A program made the position numbers and the translations under genes. Shown here piece by piece: positions 47,489 to 64,000 of a DNA stretch of 64,000 nucleotides. The stretch lies in assembly GCA_963924555.1 (NCBI GenBank), contig OZ004583.1:2699501-2763500 (forward strand). The letters run 5' to 3'. The notes beneath the pieces were generated by a model that worked only from the letters and a program-made list of their open reading frames with translations, was not told the origin of the DNA and did not search any database. The stretch's first letter is position 1; each line of letters starts with the position of its first letter. Origin of the DNA: Crambe crambe. Lineage: Eukaryota; Porifera; Demospongiae; Poecilosclerida; Crambeidae.

Positions 47489-50400
47489 TAAAAATGTTGA
47501 GATGTGTATAGCTATGAACTCAACTATGGTATAATTCTACCTAAAACTGAACAGTGCAGGATCCAGATGGAGACAATGTGCGTTGCCGTTTGGCTGTTGG
47601 AAATGAGTGTGGTGGTATTTGTACTGGATTTCCAGGCTCTACACTTAATGGAGTGAGTATATTGCTAGCCATAGTCATTGCAATATAATTCTCATTGTTG
47701 AACATAACAATGGAAGAATAATAATTTCAAACTGTGGAACCACTTCCTAAAGAGGACGAATTGGATAAACCTTTTATCTACTTAATGGATCATCTTTTGT
47801 ATATTCATTCTATACAAAATACACTGTAGCCTCCAAAAGTATGAAAAGAACAAAAGGACGGGTCCCAAGTATGTCCATTATTTGGTGGTCCCACTGTAGG
47901 TACGATATTAAGATGCACTCTTTCATAAAGATTTTTTTAGAACACATGCAGTATCTACGTACCTATACATTATGTAAGATGAAATTTAGTACTGTCTCAT
48001 TAATGATCCTATCTCCATCACAACAATGATCTTTTTAGAACACATGCACCATTTCATACTCTGGTGGAGCAGGAACATTTGCGGTTGCAATACAAGTTGA
48101 AGATTTCATCTCCACATCCAGTCAGACAGCAATGAGCAGTGTACCTGTTCAATTCCTGGTGATGGTCTTTACATCATCAGCGTCATGTGCTTCGCAACCT
48201 ACACTCGTCTCTGGAGAGACTCCTGCAGATGGGTCTTGTATACCAGTTGCAATTGGAGTTTTGTACAGAGTGGGCCTTGTAGCAACATCAGTGGGATCAA
48301 GGTAAGGGATAATAGAGGGTGCATGGATCAGAAGGGGGCAGGGCTGTATAGCTGAGAGAGAGAGAGACTCCCTTCCCTCTTCTCTTCCCTGTATAAATAA
48401 TGTCATAATATCCTTTCTAAACAAAATTACATGCTTTGTTGCAGTATAACCTCATTCCCGACAGTGTCACCACGAGGACTGACTACTTCTAGTGTGTCAC
48501 GGAGCACTTTCAACAGTCAGCTGTATTTCGTGAATGTCACCTGGACACCAGCTCAGGATCAATTTGGTTCTAACATCTTTTGTTTTAGTGCTCAGAACAG
48601 TGGAGGGTGAGACTATTAGCTATTATCGGGGGGAAATCTTATTTCAGTGTCATAATATTATAGCTACTACTATTAAATGAAATTAGTAACTAGCTATAAT
48701 GTACATATGGAATGATTATGGGGGGAGCTGGCCAGCCAAAGGAAAGGGATGCTGAAGAAAGAAAAGCTGGCATAATTCATAGCTATTATGAGGGAATTTG
48801 TTTATAATTCTATTAATAAATGCGGTCATAATTATTTTGAAATCATGATGATTATTCTTACAGTGTGGTCTCAGCACAATCATGCATTACTCTTCTTGTT
48901 GGAGGTGAGTAATATTGCATTTTATATTGTGCTTATTTTCATTATCATTACTTACATATGTGTATAGTTCAAAGACCAACCATCCAACAAAATTCACTTG
49001 CACCTCGGGGCATTGTTTTCCCAACAATGACATGGAGTATGATGTTTGATCAAACGGTACTTATGCATACTATGAATGAACCTCTCAATGCTTTGCATGA
49101 AGCTAGAGTGGTAGGATTGGAGTGGTAGGATAGAATCAGTGGATTTGTGACCAAAGTCTGCTGTGCCTATTAAATTTTGCTGCTCAAATGACTATCCTTT
49201 TAGGATAGGGTGGTATAAAAAAATGGCCATAGCGTTCATAAAATGTATAATTAACTTTGAATCTTTGAAGTATAGCTATTAATGCTTGCTAGCCACCATT
49301 CTAGTGTTAGTATTCAATACTATTATTACTGTAACAAGCTATCATGTACGTACGTAGCCACCAAAATGGACCACATACCATTCACTACACACATCATAAC
49401 TCTACAGATAAAGGCAGCACGTTCAAGCAGAAGCATCATATTCTATGAAGAAGGAAATACCAATCCAATACATAGTATAAATGTCCTTTCACAAGCCACC
49501 ATTAATGGAAGGCAGCTCAGCTTCACGACAAGTTTTAATTTTGCTCCCCAGAAAAACTACCATGTATTGATTGATGAAGGTAATCTCGTTCTTTATAGAT
49601 AGATTTTGCAGTTGGTAAACTCAGATTATCATTATTATAGGCATTATTTTGGCTACCCAGTACTGTAACTTGGAGTCTCAAGGTGTCACTGATATTAATT
49701 TTTGGACATTCTCTTTTGGTAAATGATAGTGGATGTAATACAACATGCAACATATGTATTATACATGTATGATACATGACCACAGGACAAACTTTAAGTA
49801 GAGCAGTCATGTGATGATTGGTCAAATCTGGTTCAATTAATTAAGACATCTAATAATTACTCTCCTCTTCCAGACTTAGACGAGTGTGGAGCTGGTACTG
49901 ACAACTGTGACTCTAATGCTACATGCACCAACAATCCTGGAAGCTTCACCTGTGCCTGTAACCAAGGATACTCTGGAGATGGAGTAACTTGTATCGGTAA
50001 GAAGTAAAATGGGAAAAGAGGAAAAGGTTTATCCATGTAGTTACCTATTATGATACAATATGCGATTTCACAATGCAGATATTGATGAGTGCACTATTAG
50101 CACAGACAACTGTGACTCCAATGCTATATGTACCAATACTATTGGAAGCTTCACCTGTGCCTGTAACCAAGGATACAGAGGAAATGGAGTCAACTGCAAT
50201 GGTATGAATAATAAAAAGTATCGATCTTCAATCATGTCATGTTATAGATATTGATGAGTGTACTATTGGTGCTGACAACTGTGATTCTAACGCCACGTGT
50301 ACTAATATTCCTGGGAACTTCACCTGTAGCTGTAACCATGGATACAGTGGAGATGGAATAGTTTGTGATGGTAATGTTGTAGCTATTGGATAGAATTTGC

Positions 50401-53400
50401 CAAAAAAAACACCCAAAAAACCAAACAAAAACAAACCAAACAATAACGAAACTATAAAAACAGGACTTTGTCGTCATAATAGTTTCCATGACTTTTTTTT
50501 TGTGTGCTATTTTTAAGATATTGATGAGTGTGAGGAAGTCACTGACAACTGTGACTCTAATGCCACATGCACCAACATTCCTGGAAGCTTCACCTGTGTC
50601 TGTAACCAAGGATACAGTGGAAATGGAGTCAACTGTGTTGGTATGTGTAGATACAAATTTGTACACTATTTATCCCATGTTTAATTTTTACCTATAGATA
50701 TTAATGAGTGTGTAACTGGTGCTAATGACTGTGACTCAAATGCTACATGTACCAACACCCCTGGGAACTTCACCTGTGCCTGTAACCAAGGATACAGTGG
50801 AAATGGCACTTTCTGTTCGGGTAAACTTAAAATCAATTATGGCTAGTTAATCTGTACTCAGTTGTATTGGTGTTTACTCAAATTAGGTTTAATTGTCATT
50901 AATGGCTATATCTTTTTGATATCAGATGATAATGAGTGTGAGGAAGTCACTGACAACTGTGATTCTAATGCCACATGTACCAACATTCCTGGAAGCTTCA
51001 CCTGTGCCTGTAACCAAGGATACAGTGGAAATGGAGTTATTTGTGTTGGTAGGGACAAAAACCTTAGCAATATGGTATCTATAGCTAGTACCTGCAATAG
51101 TCACATATGCTATTTATACCTTATAGATATTGATGAGTGTGGAACTGGAACTGATAATTGTGATGTTGATGCTACATGTACCAACATAGCTGGGAACTTC
51201 ACATGCACTTGTAACCTAGGATATCGTGGAGATGGAGTATCATGTGATGGTGGGCTTGTATATAATTATCATATAGCTATGAGGCTAGTTATAAACTCTT
51301 TTTTAAAGATATCGATGAGTGTGATGAAGGCACTGACAACTGTGACTCTAATGCTACATGCACCAATACTCCTGGGATCTTTACCTGTGCCTGTAACCAA
51401 GGATACAGTGGAGATGGAGTAACTTGTGTTGGTAAGTGAAACGTGATAGGATATCTGATGTGGAACAAGTAGCTTATATGTACTCTGGTTAAGGAGGTAC
51501 GATTATAATTATTGTTTCAACTGCTTGTATAATGATTGTATACCATATATTAGGGGCATGTGCCCCCCTCCCAATATTTTAACAGTCACTGTAGTTCCCC
51601 CTTCAACTTTTATTTGTATAGTTATAGCTAATATTGCACCTCCTTCGATTGTCTGCACATGTCCCACCTTTCCTATAATACCATACAGATATTGATGAGT
51701 GCACTATTAGCACGGACAATTGTGACTCTAATGCTACATGTTCCAACATCCCCGGGAGCTTCACCTGTGCCTGTAACCAAGGATACAGTGGAGATGGAGT
51801 TATTTGCAATGGTATGACTTTTCTAATAAGTTAAGAATATCTTCTATCATGCCATGTCATAGATATCGATGAGTGTACTATTGGTGCTGATGATTGTGAC
51901 TCTAACGCCACATGTACTAATATTCCTGGTAACTTCACCTGTAGCTGTAACCATGGATACAGCGGAGATGGAATAATTTGTGATGGTAATGTTGTAGCTA
52001 ATAGAGCTATTGGATAGAGTTTGCCAAGAAAACCTAACAAAACCAAACAGCAACAAAACAGTGAAAACAGGACTTTGTTGTCATTATAAGTTTTCCATGA
52101 CTTCGCTGTTTTTAAGATATCGATGAGTGTGAGGAAGTCACTGACAACTGTGACTCTAATGCTACATGCACCAACATTCCTGGAAGCTTTACCTGTGTTT
52201 GTAATCAAGGATACAGTGGAAATGGAGTCAACTGTGTTGGTATGTGAAGATAGTTGTACTAATTTGTATCTGTAATTTTGTATCTATATTGTCCTACCAT
52301 GCTTCCAAAAATCAAGATATTGATGAGTGTGTAACTGGTGCTAATGACTGTGACTCAAATGCCACATGTACAAACAGCCCTGGGAACTTCAACTGTTCTT
52401 GCAATGAAGGTTATAGTGGAGATGGCACCTTCTGTTTGGGTAAAAAATTTTATAGTCAGTTGACCTGATACAGTACCAATATTCAATTATGATAGCTGTA
52501 CGTAGTTACCACTTGTTTTATAATGGTTCAGGCATTGTACATAATATCATATAATTATCTTTTTGGTATAAGATGATGATGAGTGTGAAGAAGTCACCGA
52601 CAACTGTGACTCTAATGCTACATGTACCAACATTCCTGGAAGCTTTACCTGTGCCTGTAACCAAGGATACAGTGGAGATGGAGTTATTTGTGTTGGTATG
52701 TACACAAAATATTATTGTTCTTATAAACATAGCTAATAATTATTCTAGTTATCCATGCTATATCGTATTTATAGATATTGATGAGTGTGAAACTGGAACT
52801 GATAATTGTGATGCTGATGCCACATGTACCAATATAGCCGGGAACTTCACATGCACTTGTAATCAAGGATATCGTGGAGATGGAGTATCATGTGATGGTG
52901 GGCTTGTATCATTATCATACAGATACTTACGTATGTAGCTAATTCATATGATTATCTTAGATATTGATGAGTGTGAAGATAGCACTGACAACTGTGACTC
53001 CAATGCTACCTGCACCAACACTCCAGGAAACTTCACCTGTGCCTGTAATGAAGGATACAGTGGAGATGGAGTGACCTGTGATGGTATGGCCTGTATAATG
53101 GGATTAAGATATTTATAGCTAACACTCTGTATTTAATATCTATCTCTCGTCGATCCATTAACTATAACTAGCTTTGTATCTATAATTATTGTTGTAGATA
53201 TCGATGAATGTTCAGATGGCATCGACACCTGTGACTTTAATGCCACATGCATAAACATTCCTGGAAACTTCACCTGCATCTGTAACCAAGGATACAGTGG
53301 AGATGGATTTATCTGTGATGGTAATTAGTTAAGGGAGGTCTAGCTAGCTTATTCATCATACCATGACCATGCACTCTATGAATTTATATAACATATCAGA

Positions 53401-54154
53401 CATTGATGAGTGTGAAGTTGGTACTGATAACTGTGACTCTAATGCCACATGCAACAACACTATTGGGAGTTTCACTTGTGTCTGCAATGAAGGATTCAGT
53501 GGAGATGGAAAAACTTGTACTGGTGAGAAAGAATGCAATGTTTTGCATTAAGTTGTTAAAAGTACACACATACAATTTGTTCAATCATTATAATGCAGAT
53601 ATCAATGAATGTACATCTGAAATAGACAATTGTGATTTTAATGCTACATGCACCAACACTCCTGGAAACTTTACCTGTGCCTGTAACCAAGGATACAGTG
53701 GAGATGGTGTAATGTGCGATGGTGGGTTACAATTGGGCTCCCTGAAATGCAAAAGCCAATTAAGGCTCTGCAATCAGAACACTTTGCTATCTTGTTGCAA
53801 TGATAGACTAACTACATATGTATTACGTAGCTATCCCTTGAAGAGTCATAAGGACACGTTTCTAATCAGGGCACTATTCATGCGGTCCCAAAATTGCCGC
53901 TTTGAACATTAGTATGCAATTAATGTTCTGTTTAGATATTGACGAGTGTTCTGACAGTTCTGATAACTGTCACTCTAATGCTACATGTACTAACACTCCT
54001 GGAAGCTTCGTCTGTGCCTGTATGCAAGGATTTACTGGAGATGGCATCTTTATGTGTAGCAGTGAGTATGTATAGCCAGCTACGTAACTATATAGCTATA
54101 ACTGTAAAACTACTAGCTATGGAAAACATGCAACTAGTATACTATTAGTTGGTA

Positions 54155-54194
<40 letters not shown>

Positions 54195-54709
54195 AACAAC
54201 AACTACAAGTGTAACTATGACAACTGTGATGTCACTGGCTGGTTATAATACGGCTTCCTACGACACAACAACAACAACAACAACAATAACAACAACTACA
54301 AGTGTAGCTACATGATGATGATGGTAGCTATATAAAGAGAGTGAGTGTCTCTGATCTGTTCTCCTAAAAAATCCTGCAAGCCAATGTCATTTAGCTACGT
54401 AGCCAGCCATTATTTCTCTAGATAACTGGTTACCTATTTTAGATATAATAATTATTATTATAGCTATGAACTTCTACACCCTCTCCTTTTATGCCCTTGA
54501 AAGTAGCAATAGTTATAAATATCTCTATATATGTAGCACAAAGCCAAGGACTTACTGCAGGACAGGTGGCCGGTATTGCAGTTGGAGCTACAATTGGAGC
54601 TGTTTTTTCTTTCCTTACAGTCGGAGCTGTACTGGGCTATGCTCAGGTTATACACATCATAAGAATGACACCATCCAGCAATGGACGAGTACCTCTTATA
54701 GAGTTGTAA
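41114..54709 (+). CDS. Gene D: type I membrane protein with unnamed N-terminal module and 19 EGF domains (30 exons, about 1312 aa)
   Basis: Exons: 41114-41233, 46727-46959, 47174-47343, 47555-47652, 48039-48301, 48445-48606, 48864-48904, 48968-49056, 49408-49579, 49641-49718; EGF exons starting at 49874, 50079, 50248, 50518, 50698, 50926, 51127, 51309, 51689, 51863, 52117, 52317, 52573, 52775, 52961, 53198, 53400, 53599 (123 nt each) and 53936-54061; last exon 54537-54709. Phases agree and the sum is 3939 nt. The product has a signal peptide ([20 protein letters not shown]), a module with [14 protein letters not shown] and [11 protein letters not shown] that I recognise from other invertebrate surface proteins but cannot name, then EGF repeats with DxDEC and C-x-N-x4-F-x-C-x-C (calcium binding, Asx hydroxylation), a transmembrane helix ([20 protein letters not shown]) and a short tail. 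A cell-surface or adhesion role is inferred. The first exon is uncertain because the copy at 42124 is the positional match to gene E. Confidence 0.85.
42124..42243 (+). pseudogene. Second first-exon copy of gene D with a nonsense codon
   Basis: The exon encodes [20 protein letters not shown] but has an in-frame TGA at 42211-42213 where the other copies have CGA (arginine). Its flanks (about 41540-42500) match those of the gene E first exon (about 55450-56400), so it is the original first exon of gene D. The donor after 42243 is intact. Confidence 0.85.
42505..45555. mobile_element. Composite repeat insertion in gene D intron 1, absent from gene E
   Basis: Comparing D with E, this stretch is missing from E between ATGCATGCATGAATAA and the GTGGTATG region. 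A terminal-inverted-repeat element lies within it: CTAGGGCAATGTTCAACATT at 43039 and its complement ending at 45552, flanked by TAA (43036-43038, 45553-45555), as expected for a PIF/Harbinger-type 3-bp duplication. Inside are three direct copies of a 520-660-bp unit (anchor CTTCAACGAT at 43091, 43609, 44266) and a diverged inverted copy (about 44861-45552). AGTCATGACCTGAGAGTCAG occurs in forward orientation at about 44170 and 44813 and inverted near 42535. No transposase is seen. Confidence 0.7.
42576..42673. repeat. 98-nt near-perfect hairpin
   Basis: CTTATTACACGAGTCAGC at the left is answered by its near complement ending AATAAG at 42673, with GTGAGATATGGGGAGATATT paired internally and an 11-nt loop. 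It lies in the left part of the composite insertion. Confidence 0.85.
47431..47487. repeat. (GT)n(G)n tract in gene D intron
   Basis: About 14 GT units run into a 29-nt G-run. Gene E has a longer version at the same place (58159-58252). Confidence 0.95.
54157..54300. repeat. (CAA)n repeats in the last intron of gene D
   Basis: Two blocks of CAA/CAATAA repeats, each followed by AACAACTACAAGTGTA, form a direct duplication of about 100 bp between the last EGF exon and the transmembrane exon. Confidence 0.85.
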
Positions 54710-55988
54710 TAATGCAACTATAGTTACATATCAACAGTGTAACTCATTCATCAGCTAGAACCTCTCCTATAATTTCATACTGATCGAGTAACGATAATGA
54801 CTCTTGGCTGCATACGTAGCTAATATGTACCTTTTCATCACTTCTATACAAAATAATAACTATTCACTTACACCTTAGGATGGGTGTTGTCTATAAATCC
54901 GGTGGTAAAAGAATAGCACTGCTACATATAAAGTTGACCTTTGACCTACAAATTTCTGGTGACTTTATTGTTCCATTGAGTTGAATTTTGCCCCTTCTCT
55001 TCAAAGAATGAACTGGTATTTGCGACTATGTTTTCCCATACATCAACATCCAAGGCCTCTTTCATAAGCTTCAATAAAGAAACATCATTTCCCATCATAG
55101 TTCTAGTGGAGTTTAACTGATATACAATATATCAACATATTATCACGTGTAATCTTGAAGTGCAATCTCATGAATTATTAAAGTTATAACAAAGATTCAC
55201 CCTCATGCCATGTTTATGGCCTCTATACAATTTACACAGACTGCCAAGTATAGCCATATAACACACTCACTGAGTATTGTAGGCATGAAGTGAAAACACA
55301 GGTAGCTAAATGGCACTAGCTACCTCATTATATGTACATCACTAATTATATATCATTTATAGGAATTGATCTGACTTATAAGATATCCAGCTAGATTCCA
55401 GCTAGCTACATATAAGTATATTTCCACACTGCACTCTTGGATGGACAGCTCACTACTACATATATACTCTCTCAAGAGCTCTACTTGCAATTGCAGTACA
55501 TACCCCTCCTACATACGTACATGACTGTTTTGATTAACTAAAAATATATTTAGTACTTTATATTTCACTTTTGGTTGCTTAATCGTTTAGTATAGCTACT
55601 ATGACTGTAGCTAGCTACCGGTATATCAGCTGCACCAAAACTACTGGCTATATAGGGATAAAAGTAGCTTATTCACCCTCATTCATGTCTGCAATACTCA
55701 GTGAGTGCTACCTGGCAATATGACATTGCATAGATTAGCTATTTTACATGTGTTATAGCTACATACACCATGCACAAACCCAAGACTGTGTATGTAAATA
55801 GAGAAAATGTATAGCTACGTACTACACAACAACATTAATTATGTAGGATATCATTTTAGGAAATGTTATAGGAATTCCAGGAAATACCCATTATTATAAA
55901 AGAGTGATCAATAACAGATGCTCAATAGACGATAGTACTTATTGCTAGGCATTAGATTATACATACTTGATAAAGTGGAAGATCAGGA
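54710..55988. other. Intergenic region between genes D and E
   Basis: No gene recognised. From about 55450 rightwards it matches 41540-42123 upstream of the nonsense first exon of gene D, so it carries the duplicated promoter region of gene E. The part 54710-55440 shows no family resemblance. Confidence 0.65.
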
Positions 55989-63934
<7,946 letters not shown>

Positions 63935-64000
63935 GTAGGGACAAAAACCTTAGCAATATGTATCTATAGCTAGTACCTGCAATAGTCACATATGCTATTT

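Noticed and set aside
50232-53584. Several minus-strand frames of 60-144 residues opposite the EGF exons
   Set aside because: They are antisense shadows of the conserved EGF exons and have no splice or family support.
49874-54061. Regularly spaced near-identical blocks resembling a CRISPR array
   Set aside because: Repeats are 123-nt protein-coding exons with GT-AG introns of varied length; they encode EGF domains.

Overview
The window looks like nuclear DNA of a sponge (demosponge, Amphimedon-like). It is AT-rich, genes are split into many short exons with GT-AG introns (some only about 50 bp), and the content is class C metabotropic (GABA-B-type) receptors in tandem, calcium-binding EGF proteins made of repeated 123-nt exons, metazoan-type LTR retrotransposons and many small inverted-repeat transposons. 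No operons, Shine-Dalgarno sites, tRNA, rRNA or CRISPR were seen. Species assignment is inference.

Layout, left to right. 1-4925: 3' part of a GABA-B-type receptor gene (receptor A). 6237-7397: an intronless membrane-anchored NAD(P)-binding SDR protein. 7523-18741: an old Ty3/gypsy element with integrase ahead of reverse transcriptase (Gmr1-like), frameshifted, with a young intact CsRn1-like Ty3/gypsy element (8443-12741) nested in its leader. About 19005-24890: receptor B, a decayed second receptor copy. 25988-34822: receptor C, an apparently complete 16-exon receptor of 785 residues. 34823-41113: gene-poor DNA with transposon relics and stray copies of a signal-peptide exon. 41114-54709: gene D, a 30-exon type I membrane protein with an unnamed N-terminal module, 19 EGF domains and one transmembrane segment. 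55989 to the window end: gene E, a tandem duplicate of D, cut by the window after EGF 6.

Two tandem families dominate. The receptors A-B-C keep identical exon lengths in the seven-helix part (145, 127, 108 and 144 nt in A and C, 327 nt for the fifth), so exon models can be transferred between copies, and B is clearly a pseudogene. D and E align exon for exon and intron for intron, so each acts as an empty-site control for the other: a THAP-encoding transposon and a 245-bp element are in E only, and a roughly 3-kb composite element is in D only.

The observations most worth following are: (1) exon 2 of D versus E, where nearly all differences change the amino acid; (2) the broken positional first exon of D and its possible replacement by an upstream copy; (3) the gypsy element with IN-RT order and a SCAN-like gag; (4) recurrent 4-bp AGCT insertions at TA between repeat copies, which may explain the very frequent word TAGCTA in non-coding DNA.

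Exon borders were placed by eye from splice signals, phase and paralogue comparison; no alignment or expression data were available.
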